The notes under the pieces: model-generated | Told to the model about the DNA's origin: nothing | The model's database searches: none | The model's input: the letters and a program-made list of their open reading frames with translations, nothing else | Made by a program: the position numbers and the translations under genes | Assembly: GCA_964035545.1 (NCBI GenBank) | Contig: CAXIUT010000022.1 | Coordinates: forward strand, 1-36,239 | DNA length: 36,239 bases | Direction of reading: 5' to 3' | Origin: Bugula neritina | Lineage: Eukaryota > Bryozoa > Gymnolaemata > Cheilostomatida > Bugulidae | Shown: positions 11,801-23,547 of the stretch, in pieces | Numbering within the stretch: position 1 is the stretch's first letter | Layout: the number at the start of each line of letters is the position of its first letter

Positions 11801-14800
11801 CTTGAGCTGCTGATAGTCTTAAGTTTTCTTGATATTCTTGAACTTAACCTCCTAACGATCTGATTTAATTATTTCTCTTCTAAACTAATGTGTTGAGTCT
11901 TTCACACTCTTGAGCTAACATTGCAATTCTTTCTTCACTTTCAGCTTTCAATCTTTTCCAAGCATTTTCAGTTTATCCAAGCTTTCTTTTAGTTTAATCG
12001 AGTTCTCCACAGACACCTTTGAATTATCCTTGAAGTTTGTTTAAAGTTCCAGCTGATAGTCTAAGATTTTCTTGAGATGTTCTGACCTATTATCCTAAGG
12101 CTGTATTTTATCCCATCAGTTTCTGAATTCTCTGTTTGTAGGTATCGACTTCTTGAGTAGTTTGACCATATCTGGCTCTGAATTCATTGAGCTCTTGATT
12201 TAGTTTATTAGCTTGAGCAGAAGAGAGTCTTAAGTTTTCTTGATATTCTTGAACTTATCCTCCAAGTGATCTGATTTAATTATTTTTCTTTTCTATCAAT
12301 GAATTAAGTCTTTCACACTACTGACTCAATAAAGCGATCTTACTCTAATGTTAGGCTTTAAGTCTTTTCCAAGCATTTTCAGTCTACCCAAGCTTATTTT
12401 TGGTTTCATCAAGTTCACCACACACTCCTTTGAATTATCCTTGAAGTTTGTTTAAAGTTCCAGCTGATAGTCTCAGATTTTCTTGAGAAGTTCTTACTTA
12501 TTATCCTAAAGCAGAATTCTCGCCCATAAGTTTCTGTATTCTTTGCTTGTAGGTATCAGCTTATTGAGTACTTTGTCCATATCTAGACCTATATTCATTG
12601 AGTTAGTTTGATAGTTTAGTAGCTTGAGCTGCTGATAGTCTTAAGTTTTCTTGGTATTCTTGAACTTAACCTCCTAAAGATCTTATTTAATTATTTCTTT
12701 TTTCTACCAATGAGTTTAGTCTTTAGCATTATTGAGCAAGCATTGCAATTCTATCTTCATTTTCTGCTTTAAGTCTTTTCCAAGCATTTTCAGTTTATCC
12801 AAGTTTTCTTTTAGTCTAGTCAAGCTATACACAGACACCTTTGAATTATCCTTGAAGTTTGTTTAAAGTTCCAGCAGATAATCTGAGATTCTCTTGAGAT
12901 GTTCTAACTTATTATCCTAAAGCTGTATTTTATCCCATCAGTTTCTGAATTCTCTGTTTGTAGGTATCAACTTCTTGAGTAGTTTGACCATATCTGGCTC
13001 TGAATTCATTGAGCTCTTGATTTAGTTTATTAGCTTGAGCAGAAGAGAGTCTTAAGTTTTCTTGATATTCTTGAACTTATCCTCCAAGTGATCTGATTTA
13101 ATTATTTTTCTTTTCTATCAATGAATTAAGTCTTTCACACTACTGACTCAATAAAGCGATCTTACTCTAATGTTAGGCTTTAAGTCTTTTCCAAGCATTT
13201 TCAGTCTACCCAAGCTTATTTTTGGTTTCATCAAGTTCACCACACACTCCTTTGAATTATCCTTGAAGTTTGTTTAAAGTTCCAGCTGATAGTCTGAGAT
13301 TCTCTTGAGAAGTTCTTACTTATTATCCTAAAGCAGAATTCTCGCCCATAAGTTTCTGTATTCTTTGCTTGTAGGTATCAGCTTATTGAGTACTTTGTCC
13401 ATATCTAGACCTATATTCATTGAGTTAGTTTGATAACTTAGTAGCTTGAGCTGCTGATAGTCTTAAGTTTTCTTGGTATTCTTGAACTTAACCTCCTAAA
13501 GATCTTATTTAATTATTTCTTTTTTCTACCAATGAGTTTAGTCTTTAGCATTATTGAGCAAGCATTGCAATTCTTTCTTCATTTTCTGCTTTAAGTCTTT
13601 TCCAAGCATTTTCAGTTTATCCAAGTTTTCTTTTAGTCTAGTCAAGCTATCCACAGACACCTTTGAATTATCCTTGAAGTTTGTTTAAAGTTCCAGCAGA
13701 TAATCTGAGATTCTCTTGAGATGTTCTGACCTATTAACCTAAAGCAGAATTCTCACCCATAAGCTTTTGTATTCTTTGCTTATATGTGTCAGCTTCTTGA
13801 GAAGTTTGTCCATATCTTGATCTATATTAGTTGAGTTAATTTGAAAATTTGGTAACTTGTGCAGAGGAAAGTCTTAAGTTTTCTTGATATTCTTGAACCT
13901 ATCCTCCTAAAGATCTGATCTCGTTATTTTTCTTTTCTATTAATGAATTTAATCTTTCACACTACTGACTCAGTAAAGCGATCTTACTTTAGTTTTCAGA
14001 TCTATATCTTTTCCAAGCATTTTCAGTCTACCCGAGCCTGCTTTTAGTTTAATCAAGTTCACCACAAACTCCTTTGAATTATCCTTGAAGTTTGTTTAAA
14101 GTTCCAGCTGATAGTCTGAGATTCTCTTGAGAAGTTCTTACTTATTAGCCTAAAGCAGAATTCTCGCCCATAAGTTTCTGTATTCTTTGCTTATATGTGT
14201 CAGCTTATTGAGTACTTTGTCCATATCTTGATCTAAATTCATTGAGTTAGTTTGAAAGTTTCGTAGCCTGGGCAGAGGAGAGTCTTAAGTTTTATTGATA
14301 TTATTGAACTTATCCTCCTAAAGATCTTATTTAATTATTTCTTTTTTCTACCAATAAATTAAGTCTTTGACATTAATCAGTCATCATTTACATTTTTCCT
14401 TCTGTTTCAAATTTATATTTTTTAAAGGCCATTTAAATTTAAGTTTTTAATCTTTTTGATTAATCAAGTTCTCCACTGAAATTTCTGATTTAATCATTTG
14501 AAAGTCTTATTTTTTATTGCCCATTTCTTAACTCTGATTGTAATTCTTTATTTTATTCTATGGAATTTCTTAATTTTTAGCTTAGATTTTTCAATTGTCT
14601 TCCAGCAGTTTATCCTTCAACACTTTTCTCTTGTAGAGATTGAATTTATCTATTTTTATTTACAATAATATTATTAAGTCTTTCAATTTATCTTGTAGCT
14701 ATTTCAACTTTATATTCTAATTAATTAGCTTTAATAGCAGTTTACCCTAATTCTGCAATTTTTCTTTTTATATTTTAATTTTATAATCTTAGACTGTTTT

Positions 14801-15444
14801 AAGTTGAATATTTAATTTCTTCAATTTATCTATTTTTTGCTCTATCTAATGCTTCAAATTTAGCTTTCCAAGTGCTGATATCACTTATGGATTGATTAAG
14901 TTAATTTTTTAAGTCAGTGTTATCTTTATGCATATTTTCAATTTGTTTTAAAGCTTTATGATATTTAGCTTGAACATTAGAATCAATTTCAGATACCTTT
15001 TGTTTGTAATCTTCTAATTCAAAAGTTTGTTTTTGAATGAATCTTTTTAGTTTGTCATTTTCCTTTCTTGAACTCTATCCTTCAAAAGCCTTCTAGGTAA
15101 GTTCCTTTATTTGAATTTAATAACTGTGTCTATCCAAATCTTTTTTTGAAATCTCTTTGAGTCTAAATATCAAAATATATACCTTAACTTATAATCATCA
15201 AGGTTATCAACCAGTCTTTCAATTTAAGCTGCTTGAAGAAGACACACAAGTTCCATATGCTCACCCATAAAAGTTGTGCTTTATCCAGGAAGACGGGCAA
15301 TCATGGATCTTAATGGAATCATAATTACTTTCTGATATCGTAAGGATCCCCGGGCTCAATGGTGTTCCAAGCGTTTTCTCTCTTGGGGATGGTAGCAGAT
15401 AATAGGCCTGTACTCTGATTCTTGTTGTACTGATCAAAGCTCAT
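5888..15444 (-). CDS. Giant coiled-coil protein made of ~137-aa modules (~3,160 aa)
   Basis: The longest gene here. It starts at ATG 15444 (MSFDQYNKNQSTGLL) and ends at TGA 5888-5890. Three 20-nt introns are visible: 15309-15328, 15163-15182 and 6131-6150; the first two join MSFDQ...DPYDIRK to SMIARLPGQSTTFMGEHMEL and then to the coil. The summed exon length is 2 nt off a whole number of codons, so one more 20-nt intron or a one-base error remains unplaced. After a short N-terminal region, almost everything is heptad-like and charged. Modules of about 137 residues (411 bp) recur, each with two NLRLS blocks, for example QENLRLSAGTLNKLQ and ENLRLSAAQATKLSNQL, plus a marker QTENAWKRLKAE. Ciliates use such proteins in cortical and basal-body filaments, but I do not recognise this one; a structural role is an inference. 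Part of it is duplicated perfectly (see the repeat entry). Confidence 0.85.
7336..12011. repeat. 2307-bp perfect tandem duplication inside the coiled-coil gene
   Basis: Bases 7336-9642 and 9643-11949 are the same sequence at an offset of exactly 2307 bp. I found no difference in the many lines I compared, and a third partial copy continues for 62 bp (11950-12011) before diverging. 2307 is 3 x 769, so the reading frame is preserved and 769 residues are duplicated. The neighbouring 411-bp modules differ from one another, so the perfect copy must be recent, homogenised or an assembly duplication. Confidence 0.9.
12012..14400. repeat. Tandem 411-bp modules of the coiled-coil gene
   Basis: Marker sequence around ttgaattatccttgaagttt recurs at about 12430, 12841, 13253, 13664 and 14076, a spacing of about 411 bp (137 codons). 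Copies are very similar but not identical, differing by point changes in the NLRLS and KRLKAE blocks. This is the least diverged part of the array outside the 2307-bp duplication; modules at the C-terminal side (below about 7300) are more diverged. Confidence 0.85.
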
Positions 15445-15626
15445 ATCCTACAATCAATTAAAACAATATGAATCAATATTTTTTATTTGAATTTATGGAT
15501 TAAAAAAAATACGGTAACCAAATTCCATAGACTCCTTGATTGAAATAATCAAGTAAAAAAATTCATAAATATTTATTAACTCATTTTCAGAGTATTTAAA
15601 AGTTATTTTATTTTTTTGAATCATAC

Positions 15627-17167
15627 TCATGAATTTATATGTTTTTCAGCTTTATTTTTCTTTTTTATTTGGATCAATTCAGCTAAAAGATCCTCATCTT
15701 AGTCAGATTATGAATTTTATACTTATTTTTTTGGTTAAACCTTTTTTCTTTGATTTAGCTGATTGCTTATTTTAGATAGAAGTCCTTTTGCACTTTAAAT
15801 TTGCATTTATTTGACAACTTCTTTCTTTTTTTATGGCTATATTTATTCTTATTTTTTCTCTGAAAGTTCATATCTATTTTTTGGCTCTTAGATTATTTTC
15901 TAGGGAGTATAAGAATGATTATCTTGACTTCTACTTGAACTTGATGAATTTCTTTTTGATTTACTTAAGCTTTTATGCTTATGTTTTTTCTTTTTCTTCT
16001 CTTTTTTATCTTTCTTCTACTTTTTATCTTTTTTATCTTTTTTATCTTTTTTCTTTTTCTTTTTGGAATGATTTCTTGATTTATCACTTTTATTTTCCTC
16101 TTATTCTTTAATTTGCATTTGATCAACAGGTTTCTAGTCATTTTAATCAAGCATAGTCTATATAGCTATAACTTTTTTCTTTCTAAGTTCTAGGTTTCTA
16201 TCAAGCATGATTTTTCTATAATAATTTACAGGAAATACATTGACAAGGTCATGTTTATCTCCTATCTAATTGATATGTGAAGCAACTATCTCCAAAGTAT
16301 ACTTTGATGTTTTCGAAAGATCATAAAAAGATGACAGCTATCCAACCAATTCTTCAATATTCTAAATATTTGCTTCTAAGAGAACCCACCAAGGTGCAGT
16401 AGGCATTTTGATATTCAATTTTAAAAGTGACATATAAACTGAAGCAGAAGCAATAATTTGCCCAGGATAGTGTAAACAGACATTAGTTTTGTAGAAATCG
16501 TTGAGATAAGTCCATGCTTTTTGACATATTTTTTTGCATTGAGGATGTCTTTCAAATGATTTGAATAGTCCTCCGATATATCGATGAGGAATATCAAAGA
16601 TACGGTATATTTCGAATCCTAACTCAAAAAGAATCCGTTTCTCTTGCTATAAAACTTTATTTCGCATGTATTAGTATTAATTTGAGTGCAAAATTTGAAT
16701 TTTAATGGGCATTTTTTGTCCTTCAAATATCTACATAATAAGAAAGTTACTTTAAAGATATAATCAAAAACAGCTGATATTTAGAATGATTTTCTTAAAG
16801 TTTATTCTGATTTACAAGCCAGAAAAACAGCTCCCATAGCAATATCTCTAAAATCACATTCTAAATATGAAACTCTTGAATAAAAGAAATGACCTATCGA
16901 TGCTGCAACGATAGATGTAGAGACAGGCAATTTTAGTGATTAGCAAGCTTTGAATATAATTTAACTCATTAGATATCCACAGCATTTTTCTTGTTAAATT
17001 GAAAATCCATCTAGTTGTGATGGACTAGGTGCAAATCTATCGACGAGAAAGTTTTAGTTAGTTTAGTTTGGAGAGTAGATAAACTTTTTAGTGAAATTAT
17101 CTTTGGTGATTCCAACTTCTGTTTCTGCCTGGACAAACTTAGTTCTGAACTCTTATTATTTAATCAT
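15627..17167 (-). CDS. Cyclin L-type cyclin (506 aa)
   Basis: A transcriptional/splicing cyclin, partner of a CDK11-like kinase in the nucleus. ATG at 17167 (MIKQQEFRTKFVQ) to TGA 15627-15629; one 20-nt intron at 16731-16750, after which the CDS is exactly 507 codons. The two cyclin folds are readable: SIVAASIGHFFYSRVSYLEC, DIAMGAVFLACKSEQT, then RNKVLQQEKRILFELGFEIY, HYPGQIIASASVYMSLLKL and MPTAPWWVLLEANIQNI. The pattern of small cyclin box plus ACKSE and APWW best fits cyclin L, although cyclin K/T relatives are possible. The last ~170 residues are Lys-rich with a short SSSSSRS run, similar to the RS tail of cyclin L proteins, which targets nuclear speckles. The Lys tract appears on the plus strand as a long ttt/ctt run near 16000. 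It is separated from the giant gene by 182 bp without visible features. Confidence 0.88.
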
Positions 17168-17216
17168 ATCGAATGATTGTAAAAGATTAATATATTATCG
17201 ATATTGTTAGGGGAAC

Positions 17217-17876
17217 ATGCTTATGTAAAAGTCTCTTAGCTCTGAAAATAGTGTATATGAAAGTAGATATAATTGTATTATCTGTCTTGAAAGAGTTAAA
17301 ATGCCTGTAAGTTGTATCAGATGTAATAAAATTCTGTGTCTTCAGCATGTCAAAAAGATAGATAACAAGTGTCCTTTCTGTAGGTTATCACCTTTCCAAT
17401 ATAAATAAGATAAATTTCTTTAAGAATTAGTTAAATTAGATAGAAAAAAACAGGAATAACATTAAATATCAACTAAAGTATTTAAATGTTTAGTTGAAGG
17501 GTGTAAATTTGAAGGAAGGTTTCATAAAATGGATCTTCATCGACGCAGATAACACCGCAACTAGAACCTAAGAGAGATCTTATTTGAATAAGAGCGGGAA
17601 AACGCCAAAAAGGTTAGAGCTGTAGAGGCATTAATGAAAAAACTTCAAGGAAGATTCTAGAAAAATAACAAATCTTATCAAATTGCTTTGATTTTACGAA
17701 GTAAGTGTGATAAGATGGAGACTAGAGCTCTCTACTAGATGGTATAACATTGTTAGCACTGTCGAAATAAAGATTGTGTTAGGGTTTATACTTAGTAGAC
17801 CATGTGTTTTATTGGAAACGAAGCTAAGGAGTTGTCGGATTGTCCTGAGGCACAAAAGTATATTACATTCTTTTGA
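17217..17876 (+). CDS. RING-type plus C2H2-like zinc-finger protein (219 aa)
   Basis: ATG at 17217 to TGA 17874-17876, 220 codons with no intron and no correction. An N-terminal RING-like cluster is complete: C20-x2-C23, C33-x2-C36, C41-x2-H44 and C52-x2-C55, which fits cross-brace zinc binding. It is followed by a C-x4-C...H-x4-H-like finger (CLVEGCKFEGRFHKMDLH) and a helical, charged region, then a Cys-rich tail (QHCQHCRNKDC). RING plus TRAF-like finger suggests an E3 ubiquitin ligase, but that is family inference. It is divergent from the cyclin gene across only 49 bp, and its stop lies 117 bp before an internal telomere tract. Confidence 0.85.
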
Positions 17877-17993
17877 TGCTCAGAGAAAGTGATCATCTCA
17901 TTCTCTTATATTTAAACAATAAAATTAAATTAAAAATAATGCAAATTAAAATATCATAATTATTCTTAAAAGAAAAAATTGATAAAAATATTT

Positions 17994-18040
17994 GGGGTTG
18001 GGGTTGGGGTTGGGGTTGGGGTTGGGGTTGGGGTTGGGTT
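17994..18040 (+). repeat. Internal telomere tract 1 (G4T2 x7 plus GGGTT)
   Basis: Seven perfect GGGGTT units plus one GGGTT lie between unique sequences. The orientation is that of a right-hand chromosome end. The flanks look like subtelomeric spacer: the RING gene stops 117 bp before and the PARP gene starts 80 bp after. There is no C4A2 tract after it, so this is not a simple end-to-end joining of two telomeres. Confidence 0.97.
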
Positions 18041-18120
18041 TTTATGATTAAAAAACTATATTAAATCTCAATATTTAGCAAATTACTTTAATATTAGTTC
18101 GCATATAATATTGAGAGACA

Positions 18121-21100
18121 ATGTAGAAAGATCTTCCTAAAAAGAAAAAGAAATACGTTCTTGCAACCAATCAATCTCAATCAATTCCTCAAGACAAATC
18201 TCAACAATTCATACAAGATAAAAATGAAGAAAAACCACTAAAGAGGACTAACTTTAACTATTCTTTCGAATAGATCATTAACCTTATTTTGGCAAGGTTG
18301 ATACCTGATAGTAAATTTCCAATAAAATTGGATTAAAAGCTGATATTAGGAGAAGCTAAAGAATTGGATATCTTTATTTCTAAATTAGATGATAATTTGA
18401 CCAATTTTATAGGATTTACTTTGGATTTAAGTGAAAACATAAGTAAAGATGATATAGATTATAAAATGGATTAATCTTTTAAAGCAAAGCTATTTAGTTA
18501 TAAGTCGATCTAGATGTTTGTTAAAAACTATTTTGAGGGGACTTAGTATTAAAGAGATTATCTTGCCTTTTTGGATAAATTTAAAGGATAAGATAAAAAT
18601 AGAATATATGTTAGACTTATAAGAAGTTGTTTTGATTAATTTGCTTAATCTATTGATGGAATGGCTGTTGTCTAGGATTAGGAACTTAAACCTAAAAAAA
18701 GGAGAGGAAATCGAACTGTTTTCAAAAAATAAATAGATAGTATTACTTTGTCATCATAGTATATTACTATCAAAGATATTAGTAAGTTTTTTAGTAAAAG
18801 TAATAAAATGGATTTTCGAGATTTAGTTATCGACAAAAAGAAAGAATATGGAAAAGTATAAAGTTACAGGATAGCTTTGATGAGTTTCTAAGCAGATTCT
18901 TAGATAAAACTATAAGCATTTAACTATTACTTCAGACATGACAACTATATAAACCTTCCACTGAAAGAAACTAAAGGAAAACAAAAAATATGTGAAGAAT
19001 ATGGTAGTATAAACTAGTCCCATATCAAAACAAAGCTATTGAAAGGATATAAATCATCAAAATGGGATGATAAGGATATGATATACAAAATAAGAAATAA
19101 AAAAATAACTGCTAAAAAAACTAACTATACTAATTAATACTTCTAGGCTATACATCTCAGAGGAGTACTGCCGATAGTTCGATAGCATATATAGTAGTTG
19201 TAGAATTTGATTAATGAGATGCCATTGGATGATATTAAGACTGAATTATATGTCGATTTCGATGAGAAGATAAAAGATTATATTCGCAATAATAAAGAGG
19301 TATAAAAGTTTATATAAAAATTCATAAGAAAGTATTTGAAGTAGTATAGTGAGATTTTTGAAATATAGAAGATAAAATTTCCATTGAGAGCAGTAAAATT
19401 GAATCTTTCGATAAAGACCAACCAGGAAATCGAATTTAAGTAGATCTAGAAGAACATAACAGCGATTATGCCTAAATATATAGCATAGCAGAAGATAATA
19501 ACAAATTTTATAATAGATGATTAGTTTTTGGATAAATTGTAGGAAAATGATATTCTTGTGGTCGATAGTAAGGAGAAGGAGTTGATATATTTGACTAGTA
19601 CGTAGGAATTGAGTATTTGTGCGGGTATTATTCAAAAAATAATCCAGGAGTTTTAAATGATTGGAGAGCAGTCGATTTAAGTGGTTGGGTTGACTAGAAA
19701 AATGAAGTATTATTAGATTATTCATTAAATTAGAAAATAGAATGAGGAATATAATAAGTTGTTTATTGCTGAACCTACTACATAAGACAAAGTACATTAT
19801 AAGATAACTTTTTATGGTCCTAGAAAGAAAAATGATAAATTTTTATAATAAATAAAAAAAGCTATCCAAAAATTATAAAAATAAACAGGATAGTATTCCT
19901 AACACATAAGCTAGAAGATATCAAAAATAATAATATAAGATCAAACTCTCCAACAAAAAATATAAGACCAATTCAAGATATCTCTGATCAATGGTAGTAC
20001 TAAAATCGATGCCAGATTATAGCTATGCCATAAGAAGAAAAGCTAAATATTGATAGTGAAGGGAAATGGTTTGAATAGCTTTCCTGTAAACAGTTGTGTA
20101 TATTTGAGTGAGAAGAATGTTGTTTAGGGATTGAAATAGAAGTATATGTAGAAGATGAAAATAATGGTAAAAAGATTTAAACAAAATAAGTGGCTGGAAT
20201 AGAATTAGAAAACTAGAGGTTATCTATTTCTTTTTAAATAAAATTATTCAATTGAATAGATGCTAGAATAATCTGTTAAAAGAGTTGATAATTAGATTTG
20301 TCGGGTAGGATTGTTTATGCCGACAAAAGATAAACAAAATTGGATTAGAAAGTTGTTGGATTTGTTGGAAAATAAAAAATAATATTCTTTGTATATTTTT
20401 CAAATTTATATCATCTAGATTACTCCCTAAACAGATATAGAAGCAATAGTTGGTATTCCGCAATACAGATCTTTTACTAGTAATAATCCATAGACTCAAA
20501 TTGAGATCGAATGGGTGTGTGAAGGATCACCTTATTCTAAAAAAGCTAATAATAAGATAAATGATGCAATGGCTAATCGATTGGATGAAGTTATGTTGGA
20601 TAAAGATGATTTTGATGTTAATTCTAGAGTGGCAACTACACATACTCATGTTTGTAGTTTGATTCAGAGAACGATTACTTATCGATCTAAGAAAGGATCG
20701 ATGGTTGATGTTCCTTTTAAGATAGGTATGGGTTAGATATCTTTTACTTATAAAAATTATAATATTAAATTTCCTCAATCTGAGTATAATAAAGTGCTTT
20801 ATCATCAGAGAATTAGTCTTCAACATAGATTTTATCTTAATTTACCGTATTATATCATTAATTTGAAAAAATCCACTCAAATCAATCTTTTTACTGAATA
20901 TGAGCGTCCGATATCTCGAATATAAAGGACAATAACTCTAGAAAAGAACTACTAAGGTCATATCAAGGCATATTATTTAGAAACAACTCCTCAGTTGATA
21001 TATCATTTTTAGTAAAGCAATGCTAAAAATTTACAACCAGCGATAAAAGAGGTAAAAAATTATCTATAATCAAAATGGTTAAAATAGAAAATTGCTATAA

Positions 21101-21912
21101 AATAGATTTAAAATAATTAATTTAGAAGCATTCTTAAGTAAAGATTATAAACTATGGCACAAGAGTATTCATTATAGTATGATTTAGAGCCTAATATGAG
21201 AAGTATTACTGTATAAACTTTTTAACAAAAAGATATTGATAGTTTTAGAAGTTTTATTTAAAATTAGATTGGATATTTGGTTAAATTGAGTTAGAGAGCC
21301 ATAAATCATACTGTTCATTAATAATTTAAATATCCTTAATCATGGCAGCCACAAAATAATTAAATATAAACTTTTTAGGTTCCAAGACAAAGTAATTAAT
21401 TCAAAAATGTTCAACTTAAATTTGGTTCTATTAGACAAATAGTATCAATAGTTAGAATACAAAATAAGCCTTTATATAAAAAATATCAAGATTAGCTTCA
21501 ACATCTTTCACATTTTAATGGAAAACAAACTAAATAACTTTAACTTTTTCACGGAACAGGTAAAACTCCCAGTTAAATTATCTGGTCTAATAAATAAGAT
21601 GGGTTCAATATCAACTATTCTAGTGATTCTAATCTACTTGGTCGAGGAGTCTACTTTGCTTAAAAATCATAATATTCTTATGGATACGCATCAAAAGAGG
21701 GAAATATCAAGGTGATGTTACTTTGTTTGGTTATTGTGGGAGATAGTCAAGAGATGAAAATGACTCCAAGTAACAAATAAGTGAAAGATACTAGCTTTAA
21801 GTCCAATGGAATAAGATATTAATCAATGCTAGGTAAACATTCTGTCTGTGATATATATGTGGTTTACAAGAATAGAAGAGCCTATCCTGAATACCTTATC
21901 AAGTTTGTATGA
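18121..21912 (+). CDS. PARP-family ADP-ribosyltransferase with long novel N-terminus (1263 aa)
   Basis: ATG 18121 to TGA 21910-21912, 1264 codons in one frame with TAA/TAG as Gln, no intron or correction. The last ~200 residues are a PARP catalytic domain: entry motif IVSIVRIQNKPLYKKY, then LFHGTGKTP (catalytic His about 1144), LLGRGVYFAQKSQYS (Tyr about 1178) and AYPEYLIKF at the end. The third catalytic position appears to be Ile/Leu rather than the Glu of PARP1, which in the family goes with mono- rather than poly-ADP-ribosylation. Residues 6-12 (PKKKKKY) could be a nuclear signal. The remaining ~1050 residues are Gln- and Lys-rich and match no domain I recognise. Expected role: modification of protein or nucleic acid with ADP-ribose from NAD+, probably nuclear. 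It is the first gene after internal telomere tract 1. Confidence 0.88.
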
Positions 21913-22053
21913 TTCTTCAAATACATTTTAATTCATATTACTTCAATTCTGACTGATATAACTATATTAAATGACATATCTAGGATCTAATTAAATATAT
22001 AAAGTTCACAATCTTAGCTCTTTTTTGTGTTATAAAATTATTTGTTTAAACGC

Positions 22054-22497
22054 ATGAAGGAGTAAGACTAGACCTTACCCAAAAGTTATTCAGAACCTTT
22101 TGATATTATCCATAATTTCAGACATAAAAAACCTGATACTCCTAAACCAAAAAGAAAAACTAGCTAGTGCTAGCATCGTAAACCTATCCCGGAGTTTACA
22201 ATGCGCACCAGAAAGATGACTGCAGATATCTCTTTAGTTAGCTAGATTTCATTTTAATAAAAAATATAAAATTAGGAAGAAGAACTGATGGGACCTGAGC
22301 CTCCTATGAAGCTTTTAGAGTCTTAAGAGTTTTTTTTGAATAATTAGGATGATCTATAAAATGGGATTCCTCTCACACCTGAGATATAGAAAGAGAAGAG
22401 TTATCTTTTGGCTGAAAGTTGTCAGTTTTCTACATATTCTAGACTGGAAAGGACTTTGTTTGGATTTAACAATGAAGAAGACATGAAGCAAGAATGA
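22054..22497 (+). CDS. Unrecognised small basic protein (147 aa)
   Basis: ATG 22054 (MKEQDQTLPKSY) to TGA 22495-22497, exactly 148 codons without intron or correction. Basic N-terminal half (HKKPDTPKPKRKTS, possible nuclear signal), acidic C-terminal half ending NNEEDMKQE. No signal peptide, membrane segment or known motif. The upstream spacer (21913-22053) is AT-rich and shows nothing recognisable. Confidence 0.7.
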
Positions 22498-22520
22498 AGA
22501 AAATGATAATTTTCAAGTTA

Positions 22521-22563
22521 TTTGATGTTTATTTGCGTTATTTAAAGGTAAATAAACATCAAA
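22521..22563. repeat. Hairpin: 14-bp perfect inverted repeat between convergent genes
   Basis: Arms TTTGATGTTTATTT (22521-22534) and AAATAAACATCAAA (22550-22563) are exact complements around a 15-nt loop. It sits 24 bp after the stop of the plus-strand gene, in the 279-bp spacer between two convergent genes. It could form in either transcript and act in 3'-end processing, but nothing more can be said. Confidence 0.6.
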
Positions 22564-22776
22564 ATGTCTTATTTTATACAATATCTAATGTGAATTCTTA
22601 TTGTTTTAGATAATAAGTTGGAATATCAAGTAAAATAATAAATCATATCAAAAATGACTTTAAAAATTATAACCCATAAAATTATATATATATTCCTGAA
22701 CTACATTTGTTGTTTATCTTTTGAAGTTGATAATAATAAAGGTTAGATGATATTTTATAAGTATAATTTTTACACA

Positions 22777-23547
22777 TCAAGTCGATTCACTTTTGTTAGT
22801 TGTTGGAACAGTTGCTGTATTCCTTATTTGAGTCAAACGAAAATTGTGAGAAGAGATATTAGCTAGAGAAAAATTGAACTGATGAAGAGAAGAGCTACGA
22901 TTCTTTTATGAGCTGTAAGTACATTTATTTTAAGGTCTATTACCATGACTTTAAGGAGAAATAAGTGCATTTTTTCGAATTTGGCGTTTTGGAGGGTGTC
23001 TTCTAAACATTAAGGGTTGAATAACTTGAGTAGTATGAGGAACATATTCCGAACTATTTTCTAAATAGTTTGAATTAGCTTTCGATTGTAAAAAATTGTT
23101 TGGTTTTTATCTTTTAGTTTTGATAAAACCAATTTGTTAAACACTCATGTCTTTCCTAATATCATTATTTTCTATTTATTGGTTAAGGGAATACTTTGGA
23201 GATAGTATCTCTATAGAGGGTATCATTTCTTACTATTCTTTTTTAAAGCGAGGAGTCTAAAGTTAATGTTCATACTCTTCCTTGATCTAGTTAGGTTGAT
23301 TTTGATTCTCAATATACTCATATGATGGTGAATTAGACTATTTTTATTTCTGAGGTAATTCGTATTGTTTATCTGAGTGATCATAGGTATTTTAAAAAGG
23401 ATTTTTCTTAATTGAAGCATGAGGATATTGATCCGTGTGTTGATGCTAGCTTTTAGAGTGGTTTGATAGCTTGATTTCCTCCTATTACTAGTAAGAATCT
23501 TATAAAGGTGTTTTCCAGAAGTTATCCCAGATGCTTTGATTTGCCAT
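22777..23547 (-). CDS. Unrecognised Gln/Ser/Asn-rich protein (256 aa)
   Basis: ATG 23547 (MANQSIWDNFWKTP) to TGA 22777-22779, 257 codons, no intron or correction. The protein is polar and low in hydrophobic segments, with many Gln from TAA/TAG, a His/Ser/Gln-rich part (NHSKSQHQHTDQ) and a basic part (RRHPPKRQIRKN). No domain recognised; it reads as an intrinsically disordered protein. The opposite strand also reads coherently here but carries four in-frame TGA codons, so the minus strand is preferred. It is divergent from the next gene with a 160-bp spacer. Confidence 0.7.

Noticed and set aside
7336-14400. Regular repeats considered as a CRISPR array or satellite.
   Set aside because: The units are coding, 411 or 2307 bp, in frame with an open gene, with no short repeat-spacer structure.
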